Positions 36,565-46,302 of a stretch of DNA of 64,000 nucleotides are shown piece after piece. Position 1 is the stretch's first letter; every line of letters begins with the position of its first letter. The stretch lies in the NCBI GenBank assembly GCA_026913215.1, contig JAPTYK010000001.1:6448001-6512000 (forward strand). The letters are read 5' to 3'. This stretch comes from Streptomyces diastatochromogenes (GTDB lineage: Bacteria > Actinomycetota > Actinomycetes > Streptomycetales > Streptomycetaceae). Below the pieces are notes generated by a model, which did not search any database, had not been told where the DNA came from, and saw only the letters and a program-made list of their open reading frames with translations. The translations under genes and the position numbers were made by a program.

Positions 36565-37991
36565 GTGAACCACGAAGAGACCGAACGGCCCCGGGCCGTC
36601 GTCGTCGGCGGCGGACTCGCCGGGATCACCGCCGCGCTCCAGCTCGCCGAGAGCGGCGTCCACGTCACCCTGCTCGAAGGACGGCCCCGGCTCGGCGGGC
36701 TCGCCTTCTCCTTCCGGCGCGGCGACCTGACCGTCGACAACGGCCAGCACGTCTACCTGCGCTGCTGCACCGCGTACCGCTGGTTCCTCGACCGGGTCGA
36801 CGGGGCCCGCCTCGCCCCCCTCCAGGACCGTCTCGACGTCCCCGTCCTCGACGTCGCGCACCCCGCGGCCCCGGCTCGGCCGGATCAGCCGCGACAACCT
36901 GCCGGTGCCGCTGCACCTCGCGCGCAGCCTCGCCACGTACCCCACCTCTCCTCGCCGAGCGCGCCTCCGTCGGCCGGGCCGCGCTCGCCCTGAAGAGCTC
37001 GACCCCGCCGACCCCGCGCTCGACGGCATCGACTTCGCCACCTGGCTCGGCCGGCACGGACAGTCCCCGCGGACCGTCGAGGCCCTCTGGGACCTCGTCG
37101 GCATCCCCACCCTCAACGCCCCCGCCCCGCAGGCCTCCATGGGGCTCGCCGCGATGGTCTTCAAGACCGGACTCCTCTCCGAGCCCGGCGCCGCCGACAT
37201 CGGCTGGGCCCACGTCCCGCTCGGCGAACTCCACGACACCCGGGCCGCGAAGGAGCTCGACGCCCTCGGCGTCCGCACCGCGCTGCGCACCAAGGCCGAG
37301 CGGATCTCCCGCACCGACGACGGCCGTTGGGCCGTCGACGTGCCGGGGAGCGGATCGAGGCCGACGCCGTCGTCCTCGCCGTGCCCCAGCACGAGACCCA
37401 CGGCCTGCTCCCCGAGGGCGCCCTCGACGACCCCGACCGGCTCCTGGACATCGCCACCGCCCCCATCCTCAACCTGCACGTCGTCTACGACCGCAAGGTG
37501 CTGAAGCGGCCCTTCTTCACCGCGCTCGGCTCCCCGGTGCAGTGGGTCTTCGACCGCACCGACTCCTCGGGGCTGCTGAGGGGCGGGTCCGAAGGGCCCT
37601 CGGGCAAGGGTGGTGGTGGGCGAGGGGCGGGCCAGTACCTCGCCATCTCGCAGTCCGCCGCCCAGGACGAGATCGACGAACCCGTCGCCGCCCTGCGCGC
37701 GAAGTACCTCCCCGAGCTGGAGCGGCTGCTGCCCGCCGCCCGCGGCGCCGGGATCCGCGACTTCTTCGTCACCAGGGAGCGGACGGCCACGTTCGCCCCC
37801 ACCCCGGGCGTCGGCCGCCTCAGGCCCGGCGCCCGCACCAGGGCCCGGGGCTTTATCTGGCCGGGGCCTGGACCGCCACCGGCTGGCCCGCGACCATGGA
37901 GGGTGCCGTCCGCAGCGGATTCAGCGCCGCGGGCGCCGCGCTCTCCGCCCTCGGCCGCCGCCATGACCATCCGCTGCAGGAGGCGGTATGA
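36565..37991 (+). CDS. hpnE: Hydroxysqualene dehydroxylase HpnE (many frameshifts)
   Basis: GTG 36565 follows CGGAGG at 5 bp and gives VNHEETERPRAVVVGGGLAG ITAALQLAESGVHVTLLEGR, an amine-oxidase-type FAD motif. NGQHVYLRCCTAYRWFLDRV, TLNAPAPQASMGLAAMVFKT and the C-terminal LAGAWTATGWPATMEGAVRS are typical of HpnE/phytoene-desaturase-like proteins. It reduces hydroxysqualene to squalene. Frame changes lie near 36870, 36945, 36995, 37350 and 37845. A Gly/Ser-rich insertion (LLRGGSEGPSGKGGGGRGAG) interrupts the middle and looks unlike a folded segment. The stop overlaps the next ATG (37988). Confidence 0.87.
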
Positions 37992-39085
37992 GTGTGAGTA
38001 CCGGAACAAGAGGAGGACCGTGCCGACAGTGCAGCCGGGAATCCGGCCGTCGACACCGCGGACGTGTCCGCACTGCTGGAGCGGGGCGGACCCTGTCCAC
38101 CCCCGTACTGCGGGCGGCCGTCGACCGCCTCGCGCCCCCCATGGACACCGTGGCCGCCTACCACTTCGGCTGGATCGACGCCCACGGCAATCCGACGGAC
38201 GCCGACAGCGGCAAGGCCGTCCGCCCGGCGCTCGCCCTGATGTCGGCCGAGGCCGCGGGCGTCGCGCCCGAGGTCGGGATCCCCGGCGCCGTCGCCGTGG
38301 AGCTCGTGCACAACTTCTCGCTGCTCCACGACGACCTGATGGACGGCGACGAGCAGCGCCGCCACCGCGACACGGTGTGGAAGGTGCACGGCCCCGCGCA
38401 GGCGATCCTCGTCGGCGACGCGCTCTCCGCCCTGGCCAACGAGGTGCTGCTCGAACTCGGCACCGCCGAGGCCGGCCGCGCCACCCGCCGCCTCACCACC
38501 GCCAACCGCAAGCTCATCGACGGGCAGGCGCAGGACATCTCCTACGAGCACCGCGAGCGGGTCACCGTCGAGGAGTGCCTGGAGATGGAGGGCAACAAGA
38601 CCGGCGCCCTGCTCGCCTGCGCCGCCTCCATCGGCGCCGTCCTCGCGGGCTGCGACGACCGGACCGCCGACAAGCTGGAGGAGTACGGCTACCACCTCGG
38701 CCTCGCCTTCCAGGCCGTGGACGACCTGCTCGGCATCTGGGGCGACCCGGACGCCACCGGCAAGCAGACCTGGAGCGACCTGCGCCAGCGCAAGAAGTCC
38801 CTGCCGGTCGTCGCCGCCCTCGCCGCGGGCGGCGAGGCCTCCGAGCGGCTCGGGCGCCTGCTCGCCGAGGACGCCAAGTCCAGCGAGTTCGCCTCCTTCA
38901 CGGAGGAGGACTTCGCCTACCGGGCCGCCCTCATCGAGGAGGCCGGAGGCCGCGAGTGGACCTCCCAGGAGGCCCGCCGCCAGCACGCGGTCGCGATCGC
39001 CGCGCTGCACGAGGTGGACATGCCGGCGCGGGTGCGGGAGCAGTTCACCGCACTGGCCGACTTCGTCGTCGTACGGAAGAGATGA
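37988..39085 (+). CDS. Polyprenyl (farnesyl-type) diphosphate synthase
   Basis: The core has the first Asp-rich motif in LLHDDLMDGDEQRRH and the second in FQAVDDLLGIWGDP, with GKAVRPALALMSAEAAG, KLIDGQAQDISYEHRE and GNKTGALLACAASIGAVLAG. The residues before the first DDxxD (VELVHNFSL) fit a short-chain, FPP-to-GGPP length product. As part of the hopanoid operon it most likely makes farnesyl diphosphate for HpnC/HpnD. The N-terminal ~40 codons are in a wrong frame: the natural start reads VPTVQPG...PAVDTADVSALLERG, so two frame changes fall between 38040 and 38095. Confidence 0.88.
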   Translation: MSVSTGTRGGPCRQCSRESGRRHRGRVRTAGAGRTLSTPVLRAAVDRLAPPMDTVAAYHFGWIDAHGNPTDADSGKAVRPALALMSAEAAGVAPEVGIPGAVAVELVHNFSLLHDDLMDGDEQRRHRDTVWKVHGPAQAILVGDALSALANEVLLELGTAEAGRATRRLTTANRKLIDGQAQDISYEHRERVTVEECLEMEGNKTGALLACAASIGAVLAGCDDRTADKLEEYGYHLGLAFQAVDDLLGIWGDPDATGKQTWSDLRQRKKSLPVVAALAAGGEASERLGRLLAEDAKSSEFASFTEEDFAYRAALIEEAGGREWTSQEARRQHAVAIAALHEVDMPARVREQFTALADFVVVRKR

Positions 39086-39192
39086 TCACCATCACCCTGA
39101 TATGAGCTCGCGGTCGCCGGCCGGTGCCCTCCGGCGCCGGCCGACGGCAGACCCGTAGAAGCAGAAGGAACCGACTGCGCAAAGGGGAAGCC

Positions 39193-41173
39193 ATGACAGC
39201 GACGACCGACGGAAGCGCCGGGGCCGTGGGCCCCCGGGCGGCCGCGGCCAGCAAGACGAACGACACCACCGCGTCGGAGGAGCTCGACGAGAGCGCCGCG
39301 CGGGCAGCGGAACGGGCCGCCGAGCACCTGCTCGCCCGCCAGGACCCGGCCGGCTGGTGGAAGGGCGACCTGGAGACCAACGTCACCATGGACGCCGAGG
39401 ACCTGCTCCTCCGCCAGTTCCTGGGCATCCTCGACGCCGACACCACCCGCGCCGCCGCGCTCCACGTCCGCCGCGAGCAGCGCGAGGACGGCGCCTGGGC
39501 CACCTTCCACGGCGGACCCGGCGAGCTCTCCGCCACCGTCGAGGCCTATGTGGCCCTGCGGCTCGCCGGAGACCCGCCCGAGGCCCCGCACATGGCCCGC
39601 GCCTCCGCCTGGGTCCGCGCCCGCGGCGGATCGCCGCCGCCCGGGTCTTCACCCGGATCTGGCTGGCCCTCTTCGGCTGGTGGCGCTGGGAGGACCTGCC
39701 CGAGCTGCCGCCGGAACTGCTCTTCCTGCCGAAGTGGTTCCCGCTCAACATCTACGACTTCGGCTGCTGGGCCCGGCAGACGATCGTGCCGCTCACCGTG
39801 GTCTCCGCGAAGCGCCCGGTCAGGCCCGCGCCCTTCCCCCTCGACGAGCTGCACACCGATCCGGCGCGCCCGAACCCGCCCCGGCCGCTCGCCCCGGCCA
39901 CCGGCTGGGACGGGCTCTTCCAGCGCCTCGACAAGGCGCTGCACGTCTACCACCGCTTCGCCCCGCGCGGGTGCGCCGGACCGCCATGAACGTCGCCGCC
40001 CGGTGGATCGTCGAACGCCAGGAGAACGACGGCTGCTGGGGCGGCATCCAGCCCCCCGCCGTCTACTCGGTCATCGCCCTCCACCTCCTCGGCTACGACC
40101 TCCAGCACCCGGTCATGCGGGCCGGACTGGAGTCCCTCGACCGGTTCGCCGTGTGGCGCGAGGACGGCTCACGGATGATCGAGGCCTGCCAGTCGCCCGT
40201 CTGGGACACCTGCCTCGCCACCATCGCCCTCGCCGACGCCGGGCTCGCCCCCGACCACCCGGCGCTCGTCAGGGCCGTGGACTGGATGCTCGACGAGGAG
40301 ATCACCCGGACCGGGGACTGGGCGGTGCGCCGGCCCGGACTCCCGCCCGGCGGCTGGGCGTTCGAGTTCCACAACGACAACTACCCCGACATCGACGACA
40401 CCGCCGAGGTCCTGCTCGCCCTGCGCCGGGTGAAGCACCCCGACCCCGCCCGGGTGGAGGCCGCCATCGCCCGGGGCGCCCGCTGGACCCTCGGCATGCA
40501 GTCGAGGAACGGCGCCTGGGGCGCCTTCGACGCCGACAACACCAGCGCCTTCCCCAACCGGCTGCCGTTCTGCGACTTCGGCGAGGTGATCGACCCGCCC
40601 TCCGCCGACGTCACCGCCCACGTCGTCGAGATGCTCGCGTACGAGGGCATGGCCCAGGACCCGCGCGCCCGCCGGGGCATCGAGTGGCTGCTCGCCGAAC
40701 AGGAGCCGCACGGCGCCTGGTTCGGCCGCTGGGGCGTCAACCACGTGTACGGCACGGGCTCGGTGCTCCCCGCCCTCGTCGCCGCCGGACTGCCCGCCTC
40801 GCACCCCGCGATCCGCCGGGCCGTCGACTGGCTGGGCTCCGTGCAGAACGAGGACGGCGGCTGGGGCGAGGACCTCCGCTCGTACCACGAGAAGCGGTGG
40901 ATCGGACGCGGCACCTCCACCGCCTCCCAGACCGCCTGGGCGCTGATCGCCCTGCTCGCCGCCGGGGAGCGCGACTCCGAGCCCGTCCGGCGCGGTGTCG
41001 CCTGGCTGGCCGAGACCCAGCGGGAGGACGGCTCCTGGGACGAGCCGCACTTCACCGGCACCGGCTTCCCCTGGGACTTCTCCATCAACTACCACCTCTA
41101 CCGGCAGGTGTTCCCGCTCACGGCGCTCGGGCGTTACGTGTACGGGGAGCCCGCGCCGCGCAAGGAGGGCTGA
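39193..41173 (+). CDS. shc: Squalene-hopene cyclase
   Basis: ATG 39193 after AAAGGGGAAG begins a ~660-residue protein with repeated QW motifs (for example QEPHGAWFGRWG, QNEDGGWGED, QREDGSW) and the catalytic DxDD acid in NDNYPDIDDTAEV. It cyclises squalene to hopene and diplopterol at the membrane. The N-terminal 50 residues are Ala/Thr/Glu-rich and low in conservation. Frame changes occur near 39630 and 39970, both within otherwise well-conserved sequence, so they are probably errors. The stop overlaps the hpnG ATG (TGATG). Confidence 0.94.
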
Positions 41174-41842
41174 TGGGCCGCGAGCCCGGCCCCGGCGCCG
41201 GACCGCCGCTGCTGATCGCCTGCGCGCTCGGCATCGAGCGGTTCGCCCTGCGCAGCGGGGACCGGGCGGCGCACCGGGCCCCGTGACCGTGCTGCGCACC
41301 GGCATGGGGCCCGAACGGGCGCATCGGGCCGTGGCCGGGATCCTCGGCGAGGAGCAGTGGCGCGACGCCGCCGTGATCGCCTCCGGCTTCTGCGCGGGCC
41401 TCGCCCCGGGCATGCACCCGGGGACCTGATCGTCGCCGACGAGACCCGAGACGCCGACGGCACGACCCTCTGCGCCGGGACCGAGCTGCTGGTGAAGGCC
41501 CTGGTCAGGGCGGTGCCGGGGCGTGCCGTGCACACCGGGCCGCTGATCGGCTCCGAGCACGTGGTGCGGGGCCCCGAGCGGGCCGCCCTCCGGGCCGGCG
41601 GGGCGATCGCCGTCGACATGGAGTCCGCCGCCACCCTCCGTACCGCGCGGGCCGCCGGAGCGTTCGGGGAGGGGCCGGACGCCCGCCCGGTTGCGGCCGT
41701 CCGGGTGGTCGTGGACGCTCCGGAACATGAACTGGTTCGGATCGGCACGGTACGCGGGGGAATATCAGCCTTCCGTGTTCTTCGTGCCGTCCTTCCCGCA
41801 TTCTTCGAATGGCACCGTTCTTTGCTGCTCCCCAGGAGGTGA
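41173..41842 (+). CDS. hpnG: Adenosylhopane nucleoside phosphorylase HpnG (frameshifted)
   Basis: A purine-nucleoside-phosphorylase-fold protein of about 223 residues: LLIACALGIERFALRSGD, TVLRTGMGPERAHRAVAGIL, VIASGFCAGLAPGMHPG, LIVADETRD and the active-site region AIAVDMESAATLRTARAAG with the MES motif. HpnG removes adenine from adenosylhopane to give ribosylhopane. Frame changes lie near 41270 and 41428. It sits between shc and hpnH, which makes adenosylhopane, in the expected order. Confidence 0.87.
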
Positions 41843-41849
41843 ACGAGTT

Positions 41850-42875
41850 ATGGCCATGCCGCTCCGTCAGTCCATCCGGGTCGGGACCTACCTCTTCGAA
41901 CAGAAGCTCCGCAAGCGGGACAAGTTCCCGCTGATCGTCGAGCTGGAGCCGCTCTACGCCTGCAACCTCAAGTGCGAGGGCTGCGGGAAGATCCAGCACC
42001 CGGCGGGCGTCCTCAAGCAGCGCATGCCGGTCGCCCAGGCCGTCGGCGCGGTCCTGGAGTCCGGCGCCCCGATGGTGTCCATCGCGGGCGGAGAGCCCCT
42101 GATGCACCCTCAGATCGACGAGATCGTGCGCCAGTTGGTGGCCCGCCGGAAGTACGTCTTCCTCTGCACCAACGCCATGCTGCTGCGCAAGAAGCTGGAG
42201 AAGTTCACCCCCTCCCCGTACTTCGCCTTCGCCGTCCACATCGACGGGCTGCGCGAGCGGCACGACGAGTCCGTCGCCAAGGAGGGCGTGTTCGACGAGG
42301 CGGTGGCGGCCATCAAGGAGGCCAAGCGGCGCGGCTTCCGGGTCACCACCAATTCGACCTTCTTCAACACCGACACCCCGCAGACCATCATCGAGGTGCT
42401 CAATTTCCTCAACGACGACCTCCAGGTCGACGAAATGATGATCTCGCCCGCCTACGCCTACGAGAAGGCCCCCGACCAGGAGCACTTCCTCGGCGTCGAA
42501 CAGACCCGCGAACTCTTCAAGAAGGCCTTCGCCGGCGGGAACCGGCGCCGCTGGCGCCTCAACCACTCGCCGCTCTTCCTGGACTTCCTGGAAGGAAAGG
42601 CGGACTTCCCCTGCACCGCCTGGGCCATCCCCAACTACTCCCTCTTCGGCTGGCAGCGCCCCTGCTATCTGATGAGCGACGGATACGTCCCCACGTACCG
42701 CGAACTCGTCGAGGACACCGACTGGGACAAGTACGGCCGCGGCAAGGACCCGCGCTGCGCCAACTGCATGGCGCACTGCGGCTACGAGCCGACCGCCGTC
42801 CTCGCCACCATGGGCTCCCTCAAGGAGTCCCTGCGCGCGGTCCGGGAGACGGTCTCCGGGAACAGCACGTCATGA
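41850..42875 (+). CDS. hpnH: Adenosylhopane synthase HpnH (radical SAM)
   Basis: This intact 341-residue enzyme starts at ATG 41850, 10 bp after AGGAGG. The radical SAM cluster motif is CNLKCEGC (CxxxCxxC), followed by SIAGGEPLMHPQIDEIV (SAM-binding GGEP) and, at the C-terminus, an extra Cys set (DPRCANCMAHCGYEP) typical of HpnH. It adds a 5'-deoxyadenosyl radical to diploptene to give adenosylhopane. In other Streptomyces MEP-pathway genes follow; here the aminotransferase follows directly with an ATGA overlap. Confidence 0.95.
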   Translation: MAMPLRQSIRVGTYLFEQKLRKRDKFPLIVELEPLYACNLKCEGCGKIQHPAGVLKQRMPVAQAVGAVLESGAPMVSIAGGEPLMHPQIDEIVRQLVARRKYVFLCTNAMLLRKKLEKFTPSPYFAFAVHIDGLRERHDESVAKEGVFDEAVAAIKEAKRRGFRVTTNSTFFNTDTPQTIIEVLNFLNDDLQVDEMMISPAYAYEKAPDQEHFLGVEQTRELFKKAFAGGNRRRWRLNHSPLFLDFLEGKADFPCTAWAIPNYSLFGWQRPCYLMSDGYVPTYRELVEDTDWDKYGRGKDPRCANCMAHCGYEPTAVLATMGSLKESLRAVRETVSGNSTS

Positions 42876-44257
42876 CCGGCGGGTTCGACCTGCGGGCGCT
42901 GCTCTCCGAGCGCGGCGCGGAGCGGTACGAGCTGCACGCCAGGTACCTCAACCACCAGCTGCCGCGCATGCTGCACACCATCGGCTTCGACAGGGTCTAC
43001 GAGCGGGCCGAGGGCGCCCACTTCTGGGACGCCGACGGCGCCGACCACCTCGACATGCTCGCCGGCTTCGGCGTGATGGGCCTCGGACGGCACCACCCCG
43101 TCGTCCGCAAGGCCCTCCACGACGTCCTGGACGCCCAGCTCGCCGACCTCACCCGCTTCGACTGCCAGCCGCTGCCGGGGCTCCTCGCCGAGAAGCTGCT
43201 CGCCCACAGCCCGCACCTCGACCGGGTCTTCTTCGGCAACAGCGGCACCGAGGCCGTGGAGACCGCCCTCAAGTTCGCCCGGTACGCCACCGGGCGGCCG
43301 AGGGTCCTCTACTGCCACCACGCCTTCCACGGGCTCACCACTGGCTCCCTCTCCGTCAACGGCGAGCAGGGCTTCCGGGAGGGCTTCGACCCGCTCCTGC
43401 CGGACACCGCGATCGCCCTGGGCGACCTCGGCGCCCTGGAGCGGGAGCTGCGCAAGGGGGACGTGGCCGCCTTCGTCGTCGAACCCATCCAGGGCAAGGG
43501 CGTCCACGAGGCGCCCCCGGGCTTCCTCCGGGGCGCCCAGGACCTCCTGCACCGGCACGGCGCGCTGCTCGTCGCCGACGAGGTGCAGACGGGCCTCGGC
43601 AGGACCGGCGACTTCTACGCCTACCAGCACGAGGAGGGCGTCGAACCGGACCTGGTCTGCGTCGCCAAGGCACTCTCCGGCGGCTACGTGCCGGTCGGCG
43701 CCACCCTCGGCAAGGACTGGATCTTCAAGAAGGTCTACTCGTCGATGGACCGGGTCCTGGTCCACTCGGCGAGCTTCGGATCGAACGCGCAGGCCATGGC
43801 CGCCGGGCTCGCCGTCCTCTCGGTCATGGAGGACGAGGGCACGGTCGCCCACGCCCGCCGGATGGGCGACCTGCTCTCCGGCCGTCTGAAGGAGCTCGTG
43901 CCCCGGTACGAGCTCCTGCACGAGATCCGCGGGCGCGGCCTGATGATCGGGATCGAGTTCGGGCGGCCGTCCTCGCTGGGGCTGCGCGGGCGCTGGACGA
44001 TGCTCCAGGCGGCCCGCAAGGGCCTCTTCGCCCAGATGGTCGTCGTCCCGCTGCTCCAGCGGCACCGGATCCTCACCCAGGTCTCCGGGGACCACCTGGA
44101 GGTGATCAAGCTGATCCCGCCGCTGATCATCGACGAGGCCGACGTGGACCGCTTCGTCACCGCCTTCACGGCGGTCATGGACGACGCCCACGGCGGCGGC
44201 GGGCTGATGTGGGACTTCGGGAAGACGCTGGTCAAGCAGGCGGTCGCACAGCGTTAG
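42872..44257 (+). CDS. Class III PLP aminotransferase of the hopanoid operon
   Basis: This intact 461-residue enzyme starts at ATG 42872, overlapping hpnH. It has FFGNSGTEAVETALKFARYA, CHHAFHGLTTGSLSVNGEQG, LLVADEVQTGLGRTG (PLP Asp) and LVCVAKALSGGYVPVGA with the PLP Lys. By position it is the likely maker of aminobacteriohopanetriol from ribosylhopane-derived aldehyde, the role given to HpnO in other bacteria, though sequence alone does not prove this substrate. It is the last gene of the operon; a large inverted repeat begins 4 bp after its stop. Confidence 0.85.
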   Translation: MTGGFDLRALLSERGAERYELHARYLNHQLPRMLHTIGFDRVYERAEGAHFWDADGADHLDMLAGFGVMGLGRHHPVVRKALHDVLDAQLADLTRFDCQPLPGLLAEKLLAHSPHLDRVFFGNSGTEAVETALKFARYATGRPRVLYCHHAFHGLTTGSLSVNGEQGFREGFDPLLPDTAIALGDLGALERELRKGDVAAFVVEPIQGKGVHEAPPGFLRGAQDLLHRHGALLVADEVQTGLGRTGDFYAYQHEEGVEPDLVCVAKALSGGYVPVGATLGKDWIFKKVYSSMDRVLVHSASFGSNAQAMAAGLAVLSVMEDEGTVAHARRMGDLLSGRLKELVPRYELLHEIRGRGLMIGIEFGRPSSLGLRGRWTMLQAARKGLFAQMVVVPLLQRHRILTQVSGDHLEVIKLIPPLIIDEADVDRFVTAFTAVMDDAHGGGGLMWDFGKTLVKQAVAQR

Positions 44258-44260
44258 CAC

Positions 44261-44306
44261 GATCGCTTTGCCTCTGAGGCAAGAAACTTGCCTCAGAGGC
44301 ACGATC
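44261..44306. promoter_or_regulatory. Double palindromic operator TTGCCTC-T/A-GAGGCA (can also fold as a hairpin)
   Basis: TTGCCTCTGAGGCAA (44268-44282) is a perfect palindrome and TTGCCTCAGAGGCA (44288-44301) a near-identical one; their centres are 20 bp apart, two helical turns. The two also pair with each other, with flanking GATCG/CGATC arms (44261-44265, 44302-44306), to form one long hairpin. It lies 17 bp before the XRE-cupin start and just after the hopanoid operon, so it may be both operator and terminator. Confidence 0.75.
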
Positions 44307-44322
44307 CTGGCGGAATGGACGC

Positions 44323-44948
44323 ATGGACCACGTCCCCGGGGAGACCTCCCGGACCCCGTCACCCCGACGTCCTGCCCGACGTCGCCCCCAGCTGCGGGCC
44401 CTGCGCCGCCGCCGGGGACTCACCCTGGAGGCCGCCGCCCAGCGGGCCGGCCTCTCGCCGCCCACCTCTCGCGCCTGGAGACCGGGAACCGGCAGCCCTC
44501 GCTGCCGATGCTGCTCGCCCTGTCCCGCATCTACGGTACGACGGTCTCCGAGCTCCTGGGGGAGACGCCCCCCGAACGCGACCCCGTCGTCCGGGCCGGC
44601 CGCTCCGAACCCGTCGAGGCCGACGGCTGGATCTACCGCCAGGCGGGCGGCGCCGGGCGCGCCCTCCAGTGCCTGCGGGTCCACGTGCCGTACGCCACCC
44701 GGGCCGACATCGTGCGCGTCCACCCCGGCGAGGAGTGGATCCACGTCCTGGAGGGGCGGGTGCGGCTCGCGCTCGGCGAGGCCGTCCACGTCCTCGATCC
44801 CGGGGACAGCGCGCACTTCGACTCGCTGACCCCGCACCGGATCGGCGCCGCCACCCCCGGCGGGGCCGAGCTGCTCTTCGTCCACACCCTGATGCAGAGC
44901 CCCGCCGCCGAGCTGTGCCTCGGCGACGGGACCCCGCACCGGCGCTGA
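44323..44948 (+). CDS. XRE-family regulator with C-terminal cupin domain (frameshifted)
   Basis: ATG 44323 leads into an HTH_3 domain (QLRALRRRRGLTLEAAAQRA, then after a frame change near 44460 HLSRLETGNRQPSLPMLLAL with SRIYGTTVSELLGE) and a C-terminal cupin (RVHPGEEWIHVLEGRVRLAL, DPGDSAHFDSLTPHRIGAAT). About 208 residues. XRE-cupin proteins sense small metabolites and repress neighbouring transport or catabolic genes. The double palindrome directly upstream is its probable operator. The next gene, a small membrane protein, is probably cotranscribed. Confidence 0.85.
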
Positions 44949-44981
44949 TGTTCCATGACCATTCTTCAGGAAAGGGCCGAC

Positions 44982-45137
44982 ATGTCCGAGAAGTCCGTAC
45001 CGGTCACCGGCGAGGAGCGCGGTGAAGGCAAGTTCCCCAAGGGGCTCGTGCTCCGCCTCTTCGCCTATCTGATCGCCGGCCACCTCTTCGCCGGCTTCCT
45101 CTACCTGCTCTTCATGCTCGGCGGGCAGAACCAGTAG
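44982..45137 (+). CDS. Small single-helix membrane protein (DUF6126-like)
   Basis: This 51-residue protein starts at ATG 44982 after AGGAAAGGG (ATG 44955 is possible but has a weaker site). An acidic start (MSEKSVPVTGEERGEG) and KFPKGLVLRLFAYLIAGHLF continue into one membrane helix ending FMLGGQNQ. I associate it with the DUF6126 family, which often follows XRE-cupin genes in Streptomyces. The function is unknown; regulation together with the XRE protein is likely. Confidence 0.65.
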   Translation: MSEKSVPVTGEERGEGKFPKGLVLRLFAYLIAGHLFAGFLYLLFMLGGQNQ

Positions 45138-45143
45138 GGGCGG

Positions 45144-45965
45144 CTACGCCTCCGTGACCAGGCGCTCCCGCAGCCGCTCACGGGTCTCGGGGGCCAGCTT
45201 CAGGCCCTCGGACAGATAGGCGTCGACCGTGCCCCAGGTCGCCTCGATCGTCTCGAAGGCGGCCCGCAGGTACTCCACCCGCGCGTCGAAGAGCGGGCTC
45301 AGCAGCTCCATCACCTCGGGCGACATCGCGTCCGCGCCGGTGGAGCTGCGGCGCACCTTGTAGCGGCGGTGCGGGTCGTTCGACTTCACGTAGTCGGCCT
45401 CGATCGCCTCCCGCTCGACCCCGAGCGCGAGCAGGGTGATCGCGATGGCGAGCCCGGCCCGGTCCTTGCCCGCGGCGCAGTGCATGAGGGCCGGGAGGCT
45501 CTCCTCCGCCATGGCGTGCAGGATCCGGCCGTGCTCCTCGGTCCGCTCGACGACCATCTTCCGGTACGAGTCGGCCATCCGGGCGGCGGCCTTGCCGTCG
45601 CCGAGGACCTCCCGCAGCTGCGCGGTCTCGCCGTCGCGCACCAGCTTCCAGAACTCCTTGCCGTCGGCGGGGTCGTTGAGGGGTATGTTCACGTTCCGCA
45701 CGCCGGGCAGCTCGACGTCCGCGCCCTCGACCTTCCGGTCCGACTCGTTGCGGAAGTCGAAGACGGTGTGCAGCCCCAGCGAGGCCAGGAAGGCGGCGTC
45801 GTCCTCCGTGGCGTGGGCGAGGTGGCCGCTGCGGAAGAGGCGGCCGGGGCGGACGGCGCGCCCGTCCGTCGTCGGCAGGCCGCCCACGTCCCGGAAGTTG
45901 CGGACCTCCGTCAGCTCGGGCTCGGCGGCTTCGGCGGGCGGGACCTGCGGCAGCTGCTGCGTCAC
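45144..45965 (-). CDS. Tyrosine-protein phosphatase (Y_phosphatase3-like)
   Basis: GTG 45965 with AGGAG upstream is preferred over a longer TTG start at 46007. The 273-residue protein begins with NFRDVGGLPTTDGRAVRPGR and LFRSGHLAHATEDDAAFLAS, and has the Cx5R phosphatase loop in LMHCAAGKDRAGLAIA. Bacterial members act on phosphotyrosine or phosphoinositides. The frame is intact. It ends 6 bp from the convergent small membrane protein gene. No kinase partner is adjacent. Confidence 0.88.
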   Translation of the reverse strand: MTQQLPQVPPAEAAEPELTEVRNFRDVGGLPTTDGRAVRPGRLFRSGHLAHATEDDAAFLASLGLHTVFDFRNESDRKVEGADVELPGVRNVNIPLNDPADGKEFWKLVRDGETAQLREVLGDGKAAARMADSYRKMVVERTEEHGRILHAMAEESLPALMHCAAGKDRAGLAIAITLLALGVEREAIEADYVKSNDPHRRYKVRRSSTGADAMSPEVMELLSPLFDARVEYLRAAFETIEATWGTVDAYLSEGLKLAPETRERLRERLVTEA

Positions 45966-46271
45966 GGCTGCTCCTGTTCTGTTTCTGTGGATCGGTTCCT
46001 GGGGCAATCATCTCGGGTGGGGACCCCGACCCGCACCCCCTGGGACGGGAATGGTCGATCTGTCCGGATTGCCTGATTGGGAATAACCCGCCCCGTTTGC
46101 AGGGGAGATGGGGATCGGCGCGTGAGCAGCGTCATAACCGTGACGGACCGTGCCTGATCGTCTTTTCCAAATACCCCCCGGGAAAAGGGGATCGCGGGGA
46201 CGCCATCCACGGAGGGTGACCGGAATTCCGGCCGTATTCCAGTGGGATCCGGAGCACTTGGAAATCGCGGC

Positions 46272-46299
46272 TTGTTCGCCCCGACCCCCCTCGTCTAGC
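46272..46299 (+). promoter_or_regulatory. Putative promoter of the riboswitch-controlled M23 peptidase gene
   Basis: TTGTTC (46272-46277) and TCTAGC (46294-46299) with a 16-bp spacer lie immediately before the riboswitch. A perfect 12-bp palindrome CCGGAATTCCGG (46220-46231) lies 40 bp upstream; the rest of 45966-46271 shows nothing I can assign. Confidence 0.45.
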
Positions 46300-46302
46300 G
46301 TC

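Noticed and set aside
34548..44257. Carotenoid rather than hopanoid cluster, because of phytoene-synthase- and desaturase-like genes
   Set aside because: The presence of squalene-hopene cyclase, HpnG and HpnH in the same operon fixes the assignment as hopanoid.
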